This document shows, in pieces, positions 18,276 to 26,671 of a stretch of DNA of 64,000 bases. The notes beneath the pieces were generated by a model. The model was not told the origin of the DNA. It saw nothing but the letters and a program-made list of their open reading frames with translations, and made no database searches. This DNA comes from Streptomyces sp. NBC_00483. Its GTDB lineage: Bacteria; Actinomycetota; Actinomycetes; Streptomycetales; Streptomycetaceae. The translations under genes were made by a program, and so were the position numbers. Every line of letters begins with the position of its first letter. Position 1 is the first letter of the stretch. The stretch spans positions 496,001-560,000 of the forward strand of contig NZ_CP107880.1 of NCBI RefSeq assembly GCF_036013745.1. Direction: 5' to 3'.

Positions 18276-19004
18276 TCAGGCCTGAGGCCCGCCACCGTCC
18301 GCCGCCAAGCGGGTCAGCCACTCCCGCAGCAGGCCCTGCTCGGCCTCGCTGAGGACATCCACCTTGTCGGGCAGCGCCGCGCGCAGTGCCCGGGCCGCCG
18401 GGGCGGGGCCGGACTCCGCGGCGGAGAAGGCGGGTTCGGCGCGGGTGATGGCGGCGACCATGGACTCGCGGAGCACGGTCAGCAGCGCCGGGTCGCGGCG
18501 TTCCGCCGGGGTGGCCTGCCAGGTGATGACGGCGCCCTGGCCGGTGGCCTGGATGATCTGCGCCGCCAACTCCTCGTCGACCCGCAACCAGCCTGCCGCC
18601 GCGAGTCGGCGCACCCGGCCATGAAGGATCTCCAGGCCCGCATGGTGTGCCACGTCCGCCTCGCGGCCGGTGGCCCTGTTCATCACCGCGAAGAGCCCGG
18701 GGCGCGAGACACCGAACTCCACCACCATGTCCCAGCCACGGCGCAGCTCCTCCACCGGATCCTGCGGCGCGGGGTCGAGCTGGGCGCGCTTGCTCTCCAG
18801 GAACTGCGCGTAGCCGTGCTCGGCGACCGCCTCCAGGAGTCCGTCCTTGTCGCCGAAGAGCCGGTAGATCGCCGGTGGCTGCAGCCCGGCGGCGGCGGCG
18901 ACCGCGCGGGTGCTGACCGCGTCCGGCCCCCCGCTCTCCAGCAGCTCGACGGCCGCTTCGACGATGCGGTTCCGGGGGCTGTCTGCGGCGTCACGGGTAG
19001 GCAT
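18276..19004 (-). CDS. TetR family transcriptional regulator
   Basis: A 242-residue regulator with an N-terminal TetR helix-turn-helix (RIVEAAVELLESGGPDAVSTRAVAAAAGLQPPAIYRLFGDKDGL) and a helical C-terminal ligand domain. ATG 19004 is used; an in-frame ATG at 19034 would overlap the operator region. The gene is divergent from the NmrA-type reductase at 19094, which is the expected target. A 34-base inverted repeat lies between them. Confidence 0.88.
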   Translation of the reverse strand: MPTRDAADSPRNRIVEAAVELLESGGPDAVSTRAVAAAAGLQPPAIYRLFGDKDGLLEAVAEHGYAQFLESKRAQLDPAPQDPVEELRRGWDMVVEFGVSRPGLFAVMNRATGREADVAHHAGLEILHGRVRRLAAAGWLRVDEELAAQIIQATGQGAVITWQATPAERRDPALLTVLRESMVAAITRAEPAFSAAESGPAPAARALRAALPDKVDVLSEAEQGLLREWLTRLAADGGGPQA

Positions 19005-19040
19005 GTATCGATGATACCGAGATATTGCTTCCATCGTTAG

Positions 19041-19074
19041 TTCCAGTGTTACCGTTGCAGTGATTCCACTGGAA
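19041..19074. promoter_or_regulatory. Inverted repeat between tetR and nmrA-like genes
   Basis: TTCCAGTG (19041-19048) and CACTGGAA (19067-19074) are perfectly complementary arms separated by 18 bases. They lie in the 89-base gap between divergent starts, so this is a likely TetR operator; the half-site spacing is long for a single TetR dimer, and two dimers are possible. Confidence 0.5.
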
Positions 19075-19093
19075 ACACGGTAGGGAGAACCCC

Positions 19094-19978
19094 GTGATCA
19101 TCGTGACCGGAGCCACCGGAAAGCTCGGCCGTCGCGTCGTCGAACGCCTGCTGGAGCGCGTCCCCGCCGAGCGTGTCGGCGTCAGCGTCCGCGACCCCCA
19201 AAAGGCCCAGGACCTCGCCGACCGCGGAGTCCGCGTGCGGCAGGGCAGCTTCGACGACCCCGCCTCACTCGTGCACGCCTTCGAGCACGCCGAGCAGCTG
19301 CTCCTCGTCTCCTTGGACCGCACCGGCGAGGAGTGCGTCGCGGGCCACCGCACCGCCATCGACGCCGCCGTGAAGGCCGGCGTCGGCCGCATTCTCTACA
19401 CCAGCCAGATGGGCGCCGCCCACGACTCGCTCTTCCAGCCGTGCCGCGACCACGCGAGGACCGAGGACCTGCTGCGCGCCACCGGCCTGCCCTGGACCGC
19501 GCTGCGCAACGGCTTCTACGCCGCGAGCGCCCTGCAGTTCCTGGAGCCCTCCCGCCACAGCGGCGACATAGCTCTGCCCGCGGACGGCCCCGTCGCCTGG
19601 ACCGGCCACGACGACCTCGCCGAGGCCACCGCCGCGATCCTCACCGACGAGGGCCGCTACGAGGGGCCCACTCCTCCGCTCACCGGTCCTGCGGCGCTCG
19701 ACTTCGACGCCGTGGCCGAGCTCGCCGCTCAAGCCGCCGGGCGGCCCTTCACCCGCACCGTCGTCCCCGACGACACCTTCCGCGAGCAGGCCGTGGCGCA
19801 CGGTGTGCCCGCCCCGATGGCCGACCTGATGCTGAGCATCTTCGCGGCGGCGCGAGGTGGCGAGTTCAGCGCCGTCGACCCGACGCTGACCGAGCTGATC
19901 GGCCGTGAGCCCGCCGGCTTCCGAGCCCTGCTGGACGGCTCCTGGAACGAGGTGGTTGAGGAGGTTCCAGGGCGATGA
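19094..19978 (+). CDS. NmrA-like NAD(P)-binding oxidoreductase
   Basis: A 294-residue atypical SDR of the NmrA/quinone reductase 2 type. The nucleotide-binding motif VTGATGKLGRRV is at the N-terminus, followed by RVRQGSFDDP and ILYTSQMGA. It starts at GTG 19094 with GGGAGA six bases upstream. Related proteins act as NADPH-dependent quinone reductases or redox sensors. Its control by the divergent TetR gene suggests induction by a small lipophilic or electrophilic compound. Confidence 0.83.
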   Translation: MIIVTGATGKLGRRVVERLLERVPAERVGVSVRDPQKAQDLADRGVRVRQGSFDDPASLVHAFEHAEQLLLVSLDRTGEECVAGHRTAIDAAVKAGVGRILYTSQMGAAHDSLFQPCRDHARTEDLLRATGLPWTALRNGFYAASALQFLEPSRHSGDIALPADGPVAWTGHDDLAEATAAILTDEGRYEGPTPPLTGPAALDFDAVAELAAQAAGRPFTRTVVPDDTFREQAVAHGVPAPMADLMLSIFAAARGGEFSAVDPTLTELIGREPAGFRALLDGSWNEVVEEVPGR

Positions 19979-19988
19979 CGTGAGGCGC

Positions 19989-21011
19989 TCAACTCCCGGT
20001 GCTCTCCCGCACGATGAGCTCGTGGCCGACGACATGATCCCGCGGTGGGGCCCCGCCCGGATCGTCGATGCGGTCGAGCAGGAGTGCCACCGCGGCCCGG
20101 GCGATCTCCTGCTTGTCCGGGGCCACCGTCGTCAGGCTCGGCACACTGAAGCGCGAGGCCTCGATGTCGTCGAAGCCCACCACGTCGAGGCTTCCCGGCA
20201 CGCTCACCCGCCGCTCGTGCAGGGCCCGCAGCGCGCCCAGAGCGAGGTGGTCGTTGAGGCAGAGCAGGGCGTCGGGGCGCGGATCCGTGTCGAGGAGGGC
20301 GGTCGCGGCCCGCGCGCCGTCCCGCCACTGGAAGGCGTCCACCGGGATCACGAGGTCGCCGTCGAAGGGGACCCCGGCCTCCTTCAGCGCCTTGCGGTAG
20401 CCGTCGGTGCGCAGCCGGTCCGTGCCCTGCCGACCACGCGCCCTGCCGCCGACGACAGCGATACGACGCCGGCCCCGGGACAGCAGGTGTGCGGTGGCCT
20501 CGCGCGCCGCCGCCACGTTGTCGATGGCGACATGGTCCGTGCCGCCCTCGGCGGGCCGCTCGCCGAGCAGGACCACGGGGAGGTCCCGGTCGCGGGTGGC
20601 CAGGTCACGCGGGTGCAGCGCGAGCGGACTGAGGATGACGCCGTCGGTGAACTGGGCGTCGAAGCCGTGCAGCGCGGCCAGTTCACGCTCGCGCACCCCG
20701 TTCGTCCGGTGCAGGAGCACGGTCCGGCCGCGCCGGTCCGCCTCGGCCATCACGAGCCCGGCCAGTTCGGCGAAGTACGCGACGTCGAGCTCGGGCACGG
20801 CCAGGGTGATCATGCCGGTGCGGCCCTGGCGCAGCTGTCGGCCCGCGATGTTGACCCGGTAGCCGAGCGCGTCGATCGCCTCTTTGACGGCCTCGCGGGT
20901 CCGGTCCGACACATGCTCGAAGTCGTTGATCACGTTGGAGACGGTCTTGGGCGAGACACCCGCGTACTCCGCCACGTCCTTGAGCCTTGGCCTGCCCGCC
21001 ACGCCGCTCAC
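19989..21011 (-). CDS. LacI family transcriptional regulator
   Basis: A 340-residue repressor with the LacI helix-turn-helix (RLKDVAEYAGVSPKTVSNVINDFEHVS, about 9-35), hinge helix and a periplasmic-binding-like sensor domain (LLCLNDHLALGALRAL, VVGFDDIEASRF). GTG 21011 is the outer start; GTG 21002 has the better-placed AAGGGG and may be the true one. It is divergent from the GH43 gene, where a 16-bp palindrome suits a LacI dimer. The inducer is probably an arabinose- or xylose-containing oligosaccharide, inferred from the neighbour. Confidence 0.9.
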   Translation of the reverse strand: MSGVAGRPRLKDVAEYAGVSPKTVSNVINDFEHVSDRTREAVKEAIDALGYRVNIAGRQLRQGRTGMITLAVPELDVAYFAELAGLVMAEADRRGRTVLLHRTNGVRERELAALHGFDAQFTDGVILSPLALHPRDLATRDRDLPVVLLGERPAEGGTDHVAIDNVAAAREATAHLLSRGRRRIAVVGGRARGRQGTDRLRTDGYRKALKEAGVPFDGDLVIPVDAFQWRDGARAATALLDTDPRPDALLCLNDHLALGALRALHERRVSVPGSLDVVGFDDIEASRFSVPSLTTVAPDKQEIARAAVALLLDRIDDPGGAPPRDHVVGHELIVRESTGS

Positions 21012-21121
21012 CCCTTCCGCTCACCCCGTCCACTCCGTCCGCCGCCAGTGAGCGTATCCACCCGGCTGCACCTCTTGGCCGGATCGCCGTTGGTGGCCGA
21101 CCCGCCGTCCCAGCCGCCGCG

Positions 21122-21150
21122 TTGACACGCCTCTGCCCCTTCCCTACCGT
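21122..21150 (+). promoter_or_regulatory. Promoter of the GH43 gene
   Basis: TTGACA (21122-21127) and TACCGT (21145-21150) are separated by 17 bases and match the vegetative -35 and the TANNNT -10 pattern of Streptomyces. Transcription would start near 21157, just before the operator palindrome. Confidence 0.6.
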
Positions 21151-21165
21151 CCAGAAGCCTCGAGG

Positions 21166-21181
21166 CTTACATCGATGTAAG
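21166..21181. promoter_or_regulatory. 16-bp LacI-type operator
   Basis: CTTACATCGATGTAAG is a perfect palindrome with the central CG common in LacI family operators. It lies immediately downstream of the predicted transcription start and its last base abuts the GH43 ribosome binding site, so bound repressor would block elongation. Confidence 0.7.
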
Positions 21182-21190
21182 GAGAAGCTC

Positions 21191-22669
21191 ATGCGCGCAC
21201 GACACCGTGCCGCCCTGGTCGCCGGTCTGGCAGCCGCGTTGATCGCCCTGTTCGCCGGCCTGGTCAGCGCGACGCAGGCCACCGCGGAGAAGGCCGCGCC
21301 GACCTCCGCGCAGAAGTCGGCATCGGCCGCGGCCGCATCGAGCACCTTCCGCAATCCGCTCAATACCGGTCCTGACCCGTTTCTTTCCTACGCGAACGGG
21401 GCCTACCACCTCACCACCACCCAGGGCGACAGCATCAAGATGTGGAGCTCGCCCTCCCTGGCCACGCTGCTCGACGCCGACCCGAAGACGGTGTGGACGG
21501 ACAGCGACGCCTCGCGCAACCAGCACATCTGGGCGCCGGAGTTCTACCGCTCCGGCGGGCACTGGTACATGTACTACACGGCCGACGACGGCACGGACGA
21601 CCACCACCGCCTCTACGTCCTGGAGTCGGACGGCGACGACCCGACCGGCCCGTACCACTTCAAGGCGAAGCTCACGCCGCCCAACCACGCCAACGACTTC
21701 GCGATCGACCCGGGCATCCTCCAGCACAACGGCAAGCTCTACCTGGCGTACAGCGGCATCAACCAGTACCAGCACAACGGCCTCAACATCGCGCCGATGT
21801 CGAACCCGTACACCGTCTCGGGCGACGCGGTCGCCATCGACGGCGCCGGCGGCTGCCCCGAGGTCCGCGAGGGCCCGGAGTTCCTGAACCGCAACGGCCG
21901 TACGTGGATGACGTATTCGGCCTGCGACACGGGCAAGCCCGACTACCAGGTGTGGATGATGTCGCTTGCGGACGGCGCCGACCCGCTCGTGGCCGGCAAC
22001 TGGAAGCAGCACGACGGACCGGTCTTCAAGCGCGCCGACGACCGCGGCGTGTTCGGCCCCGGCCACCACGCCTTCTTCAAGTCCCCGGACGGCAAGGAGG
22101 ATTGGCTGATCTACCACGCCAAGACCACGTCGACGAACACCTACAGCAACCGTACGACCCGCGCCCAGAAGATCAGTTGGAACGCCGACGGCAGCCCGAA
22201 CCTCGGCACACCGCTCGCCATGGGCGCCACCCAGAACCTGCCCTCCGGCGACCCCGGATCGGGCAACCACTGGATCAACGACGACGGCCGCTCCAGCGGG
22301 TCCGGCTCCGTCAAGTACACCGGCACGTGGAACTCCGGTACGGGCTGCGCGGCGCAGTGCTTCTGGAGCGACGACCACTGGAGCGACAAGGCGGGCAACA
22401 CCGCGACGTACTCCTTCACCGGCACCCGGATCGCCCTGCTGTCCGTCAAGGACACCGGTAACGGCATCGCCGCGATCAGCGTCGACGGCGGGCCCGAGCA
22501 GCGCGTCGACTTCTACGGCGCGATCCGCACCGGCGAGACCCTCCAGTACCTCAGCCCACGCCTCACGAACGGCCCGCACACGGTGCGGGTCCGGGTGACG
22601 GGCGACAAGAACGCGTCCTCCTCCGGCGCGTTCGTGAGCGTGGACCGGGCGGAGGCCTACACGGACTGA
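21191..22669 (+). CDS. Secreted glycoside hydrolase family 43 protein
   Basis: A 492-residue secreted enzyme. Residues 1-33 are a Sec signal peptide with a long hydrophobic core. The five-bladed propeller domain follows (FRNPLNTGPDPFLSYANGAYHLTTT with the catalytic-base Asp, APEFYRSGGHWYMYYTADDG, AIDPGILQHNGKLYLAYSG, EGPEFLNRNGRTWMTYSACDT, GPGHHAFFKSPDGKEDW). A C-terminal beta region from about 415 (SGSVKYTGTWNSGTGC) looks like an extra carbohydrate-associated domain. GH43 enzymes remove arabinose or xylose from plant polysaccharides. ATG 21191 has AAGGAG seven bases before it. The gene is controlled by its own promoter and operator. Confidence 0.9.
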   Translation: MRARHRAALVAGLAAALIALFAGLVSATQATAEKAAPTSAQKSASAAAASSTFRNPLNTGPDPFLSYANGAYHLTTTQGDSIKMWSSPSLATLLDADPKTVWTDSDASRNQHIWAPEFYRSGGHWYMYYTADDGTDDHHRLYVLESDGDDPTGPYHFKAKLTPPNHANDFAIDPGILQHNGKLYLAYSGINQYQHNGLNIAPMSNPYTVSGDAVAIDGAGGCPEVREGPEFLNRNGRTWMTYSACDTGKPDYQVWMMSLADGADPLVAGNWKQHDGPVFKRADDRGVFGPGHHAFFKSPDGKEDWLIYHAKTTSTNTYSNRTTRAQKISWNADGSPNLGTPLAMGATQNLPSGDPGSGNHWINDDGRSSGSGSVKYTGTWNSGTGCAAQCFWSDDHWSDKAGNTATYSFTGTRIALLSVKDTGNGIAAISVDGGPEQRVDFYGAIRTGETLQYLSPRLTNGPHTVRVRVTGDKNASSSGAFVSVDRAEAYTD

Positions 22670-22842
22670 GCGGCGGCGGCGACGTCGTCCGGCCGCCGCG
22701 GAGGTGGGCCCTGCGTCCACACCACCCGCAGCGTCGACGCGGAGATCCGCCAGCCGTCGGCCGTCCTGACGAGTCCGGTGTCGGCATAACCGGCGGAGAT
22801 GAAGACGCTGCCCGAGCCGTCGGCCAGCACGTGGGTGCTCAA
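22657..22842 (-). pseudogene. C-terminal fragment of a SnoaL/NTF2-like protein
   Basis: A minus-strand frame encodes LSTHVLADGSGSVFISAGY, then LVRTADGWRISASTLRVVW, which is the typical end of an NTF2-like (SnoaL) domain. No start codon is well placed: the frame reads back into the end of the LCP gene (stop at 22865). At the other end it overlaps the last bases of the GH43 gene. Only about 55 residues of a domain that is usually 120-150 are left, so it is probably a truncated relic. Confidence 0.45.
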
Positions 22843-22864
22843 CTGGGCCCGGACGGTTCGGTCG

Positions 22865-24016
22865 TCAGGCGCCCGCGCCCGACGACACCACAGGTGAATC
22901 GGTCCGGTCGCCCACCGAGCCCTGCGTCGCCTTCTTCGGGACCGGCTGGTCGTGGCGGAGGGCCTTCCATACGCGGTGCGAGGCCTTTTCGAGGGGGAGG
23001 ACGCGGCCCGCGTCCTGCGCGTCGTAGGTGACCGGCAGGGTGACCATGGTCGTCCGGTCGGGGCTGATGCCCTTCAACTCCTTGGCGAGGCCGAGGAGTT
23101 TGTCGGCGGAGGCCAGCTCGGAGTCCGCGCTGATGCTCTTGGTGGCCGTGTCCGCCAGGGCGTAGGACTTGCTCGGGCTGCCCAGCGGGTCGACGGTGTC
23201 GGCGCGGTGGATCAGGGCCTTGATGAACGCCTGCTGGAGCTGGATGCGGCCGAGGTCACTGCCGTCGCCCACGCCGTGCCGGGTGCGGACGAGTGCGAGT
23301 GCGTCCTTGCCCTTCAGGCGGTGCTTTCCGGAGTCCAGGGAGAGGCCGCTGTTGCTGTCGTGGATGGCGTTGCGCGTGGTGATGTCCACGCCGCCGAGCT
23401 CGTCGATCATCTTCTGGAAGCCCTTGAAGTCGACCTCGAGATAGTGGTCCATGCGGACGCCGGACATCTTCTCGACCGTCTTCACGGTGCAGGCGGGCCC
23501 GCCCAGCGCGTACGAGGAGTTGAACACGGCCTTGTGCTCCGCCTGGACGTCGCCGTGCGAGGTCTTGCAGGTGGGCCGGTCGACCTCGGTGTCGCGCGGA
23601 ATGCTGACGACCGAGGCCTTCTTGTGGGTCTTGTCGACGTGCAGGACCATCGCCGTGTCCGCGCGGGCGCCCATGACGCCGCTGCCGTACTCGCCGTGGG
23701 TTCCCGCCCGGGAGTCGGACCCGAGCAGGAGGATGTTCATCGCGCCGTCGTGCTGTTCGTCGGGCCGGTCGGAGCCGAGGGCGGCGTCCACGTCCGTGCC
23801 CTTGATGTTTCCGTTGAGGTGCTGCCAGGCGTAGGCCACGCCGCCGCCACCGACCAGGGTCAGCCCCAGGGCGCCGCCCGCGATCCAGCGCAGGGCGCGC
23901 TTGCGCTTGCGGTGCTTGGAGCGGCGCAACCGGGCGGGGCCGTAGGCGGGCACTCCGGGCGCCGCGGGTTCATCGGCCGGGTGCGCCTGGTGCTCGTTCC
24001 CGCTCTCGTGCGGCAT
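22865..24016 (-). CDS. LytR-CpsA-Psr (LCP) family protein
   Basis: A 383-residue membrane-anchored LCP enzyme. The basic segment RLRRSKHRKRKRALRW precedes one membrane helix (about 44-64), so the catalytic domain is outside. LCP motifs are present: NILLLGSDSRAG, ADTAMVLHVDKTHKKASVVSIPRDTEV, LGGVDITTRNAIHD and ALALVRTRHGVGDGSDLGRIQLQQ with the conserved arginines. These enzymes attach glycopolymers such as teichoic acids to peptidoglycan. The start is ATG 24016. It lies 56 bases downstream of the SLT gene in the same direction. Confidence 0.9.
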   Translation of the reverse strand: MPHESGNEHQAHPADEPAAPGVPAYGPARLRRSKHRKRKRALRWIAGGALGLTLVGGGGVAYAWQHLNGNIKGTDVDAALGSDRPDEQHDGAMNILLLGSDSRAGTHGEYGSGVMGARADTAMVLHVDKTHKKASVVSIPRDTEVDRPTCKTSHGDVQAEHKAVFNSSYALGGPACTVKTVEKMSGVRMDHYLEVDFKGFQKMIDELGGVDITTRNAIHDSNSGLSLDSGKHRLKGKDALALVRTRHGVGDGSDLGRIQLQQAFIKALIHRADTVDPLGSPSKSYALADTATKSISADSELASADKLLGLAKELKGISPDRTTMVTLPVTYDAQDAGRVLPLEKASHRVWKALRHDQPVPKKATQGSVGDRTDSPVVSSGAGA

Positions 24017-24072
24017 GGGGTCTTCCTCACTGCTCAGTGCTACGTACTGCTCGGTGCTGGCCGTCCGGCGGC

Positions 24073-24600
24073 TCAGTACGCCGAGTCGACGTTGTCGATG
24101 GAGCCGTAGCGGTCGGCGGCGTAATTCGCGGCCGCGGTGATGTTGGCGACCGGGTCCGTCAGATCGTTCGCCGTGCCGGAGACGTGGTACGTGTCGAAGG
24201 TGGGCTGGATCACCTGGAGCAGGCCCTTGGACGGGGTGCCGTTCTGGGCGTTGACGTCCCAGCCGTTCTCGGCGTTCGGGTTGCCGGCGGACTCGCGCAT
24301 GATGTTGCGGTGCAGGCCCTCGTACGTGCCGGGGATGCCCTTCGACTTCATGATGTCGAGGGACTCACGGATCCAGCCGTCGAGGTTGTTGGAGTAGGTC
24401 TTGGCGGACGCCGCGGTCTTCGTGGACGTGGCGGCCGTGGCGGTCTTGGCGGCCGTGCCGGTGTGCTCGGCGGCGTGCGCCTGCGTGGGGACCAGGGTGA
24501 GGGCCGCGGCGATCGCGCCGGCCGCGGCGATGCCGGAGACGGAGATCTTGCGGGTACGGGCGGTGCGGTCGGCGTTCGCCGGCGTCTGGACAAACTGCAT
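24073..24600 (-). CDS. Secreted transglycosylase SLT domain protein
   Basis: A 175-residue secreted protein. An N-terminal signal (about 1-43, ending PTQAHA) is followed by an Ala/Thr-rich linker and a compact lysozyme-like domain. Glu in NIMRESAGNPNAENGWDVN is the expected catalytic acid, and GTPSKGLLQVIQPTF is the conserved second block. It should cleave peptidoglycan glycan strands. It is followed by the LCP gene, consistent with a wall-remodelling unit. A long untranslated region precedes it, as often seen for regulated cell-wall hydrolases in Streptomyces. Confidence 0.88.
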   Translation of the reverse strand: MQFVQTPANADRTARTRKISVSGIAAAGAIAAALTLVPTQAHAAEHTGTAAKTATAATSTKTAASAKTYSNNLDGWIRESLDIMKSKGIPGTYEGLHRNIMRESAGNPNAENGWDVNAQNGTPSKGLLQVIQPTFDTYHVSGTANDLTDPVANITAAANYAADRYGSIDNVDSAY

Positions 24601-25108
24601 GAGGGGTGACTCTCCATCGGTTCTACGGGGGACGGCACGGAGTGCGTCGTGAGCGGATGTCCGGTGCCGGTGCTTTCCGGAGGCTTCCGGCTGGTCCCGG
24701 CTACTCGGAACTCAGTCAGGGTTAGCGGCGCGCGACGGCGGGACGCAAAGATGTGACGTACTACCCGGGTACGAAGAACCGGCGGATCGGGCACTTCGGA
24801 CAGGCTCCGGAGGGGACGCCCGCGGCGACTCTCCCGGTCGGCCGCGGCTACTACCGCGCCTAGCATGTGCCGTGGCTCATATGGGTGGGCTCACAGCCGG
24901 AGGGGTCCGCGAGGGGTTTGACCGGCTTCGCCGGAAGAGCGATTCCCGGCCGTTCACATCTCCTCCACCCCGGCGTGGGCAACCGGTCACCTGCCCCAGA
25001 GGTCTGCTGTGATGTCGATGCGCCGGACTCCGCAAGGGATCCGCTCGGGAATCCCTTCGGAAATCCCCGCGCACCGGCAGCTCAGCCACAGGACAACCGG
25101 GAGTGTGT
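24601..25108. other. 508-base intergenic region between divergent SLT and FG-GAP genes
   Basis: No coding sequence is convincing here. The region holds a TACCCGGGTA palindrome (24762-24771) and a CCGGC-TTC-GCCGG hairpin (24922-24934), together with several GC-rich complementary segments. It must contain promoters for both flanking genes, and its length leaves room for a structured 5' leader of the SLT gene. I looked for the conserved c-di-AMP riboswitch (ydaO) segments that often precede such genes and did not find a convincing match. Confidence 0.5.
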
Positions 25109-26536
25109 GTGAACGGCATGAGACGGCAACGGATGCTCGCAGCGTGCGCGACGGCGCTGGCGGTGACGGGAGGCGCGCTGCTGGTGGGGCCCGCGCAGGC
25201 GCAGGCCGAGCCCCGGGCCGCGGGCTCCCCCGCGGGTGACTTCGACGGCGACGGCTTCGGCGACCTCGCGGTCGGGGCGCCGGAGGGGACGATCGCCGGG
25301 TTCGCGAAGGCCGGCTACGTCTCGGTGGCGTACGGCACCGCACAGGGCGTGCGCACCACCCGCCACAAGGGCATCACCCAGCGCACCGCGGGCATCCCCG
25401 GCACCCCGGAGGCAGGTGACCGGTTCGGTTCGGCGACGGCCGTCGGGGACGTGGACGGCGACGGGTACGCGGATCTGGTCATCGGAGCCGGCGGGGAGGC
25501 CATCGGCTCCGTCAAGGGGGCCGGTTCGGTCACCGTCGTCTTCGGCGCGAAGGGCGGGCTGAGCGCGGACGCGATCGCCTTCCACGCCCCGACACCGACG
25601 GCCCGTCAGGCCTTCGGCGACAAGCTGGCCGTCGGCGACTTCGACCACGACGGGCGCGCCGACATCGCGGTCGCGGCCGGGACGAAGGTGCAGGTGGTGA
25701 AGGGGGCCGCCCATCTCCGCGACACCCCGAAGCCGGCCATGAAGGCCCTCACGCCTCCCGGCGGCGGTGCCGGGACCGGACAGATCGCGTCGGCCGACGT
25801 CAACGGCGACGGCTACACCGACCTCGCCACCGTCGCCTACGAAGACGACGCGGCGGACGAGGGCACCCTCGGCGTTCTGGCCGGGTCGGCCACGGGCCTC
25901 ACGGGCACGACACTGGGCAAGACCGGCCTGCCGTTCGCGGGCTACAGCATCGTCGCCGGTGACGTCACCGGCGACGGCAAGGACGACATCGTCGTGGACA
26001 CCAGCTTCTCGGACGGCCCGGACGACTTCCTCATGCGCATGTTCCCGGGCACCGCTTCGGGGATGGGCGCGGGTGTCGCCTACGAGGGTGCGGCGCAGCC
26101 CGGCCGGGCCGGCGTCCTCGCCGACCTCGACGGCGACGGCCACGCCGACCTCGTCACCGCCGACACCACCGCCACGGACCCGGACGGGTTCAACAACGCG
26201 GGGGCGGTGACGGTCGTGCCGGGCGCGGATTCCGGCCTCGACGCGCAGGGCGCGCACACCATCACCCTGGCCACGCCCGGCGTGGTCGGCTCCAGCGAGG
26301 GCAACGACCTCTTCGGCTCGGCGGTGGCCGCCGGCGACTACGACGCGGACGGCACGGCCGACCTCACCGTCGGCGCACCCGGCAAGTACCTCGGCACCGG
26401 CGCGGTCAGCGTCATCCCCGGCTCGGCGGACGGCCCGACCGGCACGGGTTCGATCCTCTTCACCCCGCAGGACCTGGACCACCCGACGACCAAGGCCCGC
26501 TTCGGCTCGTCCCTGGGCGCAACGACCCGCCACTGA
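25109..26536 (+). CDS. Secreted FG-GAP (integrin alpha-like) repeat protein
   Basis: A 475-residue secreted protein. A signal peptide ends around VGPAQAQA. The rest is a beta-propeller built from about seven FG-GAP repeats, each with a calcium-binding loop of the DxDGDGxxD type (GDFDGDGFGDLAVGAP, GDVDGDGYADLVIGA, GDFDHDGRADIAVA, ADVNGDGYTDLAT, GDVTGDGKDDIVV, ADLDGDGHADLVTA, GDYDADGTADLTVGAP). GTG 25109 is chosen because GGGAG lies five bases before it; ATG 25118 is too close for that site to serve it well. The role is unknown; such proteins are common extracellular binding proteins in Streptomyces. Confidence 0.88.
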   Translation: MNGMRRQRMLAACATALAVTGGALLVGPAQAQAEPRAAGSPAGDFDGDGFGDLAVGAPEGTIAGFAKAGYVSVAYGTAQGVRTTRHKGITQRTAGIPGTPEAGDRFGSATAVGDVDGDGYADLVIGAGGEAIGSVKGAGSVTVVFGAKGGLSADAIAFHAPTPTARQAFGDKLAVGDFDHDGRADIAVAAGTKVQVVKGAAHLRDTPKPAMKALTPPGGGAGTGQIASADVNGDGYTDLATVAYEDDAADEGTLGVLAGSATGLTGTTLGKTGLPFAGYSIVAGDVTGDGKDDIVVDTSFSDGPDDFLMRMFPGTASGMGAGVAYEGAAQPGRAGVLADLDGDGHADLVTADTTATDPDGFNNAGAVTVVPGADSGLDAQGAHTITLATPGVVGSSEGNDLFGSAVAAGDYDADGTADLTVGAPGKYLGTGAVSVIPGSADGPTGTGSILFTPQDLDHPTTKARFGSSLGATTRH

Positions 26537-26549
26537 CGCCACGAGGGTT

Positions 26550-26596
26550 CGGGGGGGGGCGCTACCCACTGGGCGCACGGCCGCCCAAGCCCCCCG
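26550..26596. terminator. Candidate terminator after the FG-GAP gene
   Basis: A run of nine G (26551-26559) can pair with CCCCCC (26590-26595), and inside it GGGCG (26571-26575) pairs with CGCCC (26582-26586). There is no T tract, as is common in Streptomyces. Confidence 0.35.
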
Positions 26597-26671
26597 GGCC
26601 TTCGTCGGTCCGACCTGGTATCGCGCTCGAAGGCGGTAGACCAGCGGTCACCCGCTCACCAGACTGGGCGG

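Noticed and set aside
24601..24900. c-di-AMP (ydaO) riboswitch before the SLT gene
   Set aside because: The expected conserved blocks were not found in order on the minus strand, so I do not call it; it is listed only as an open question.
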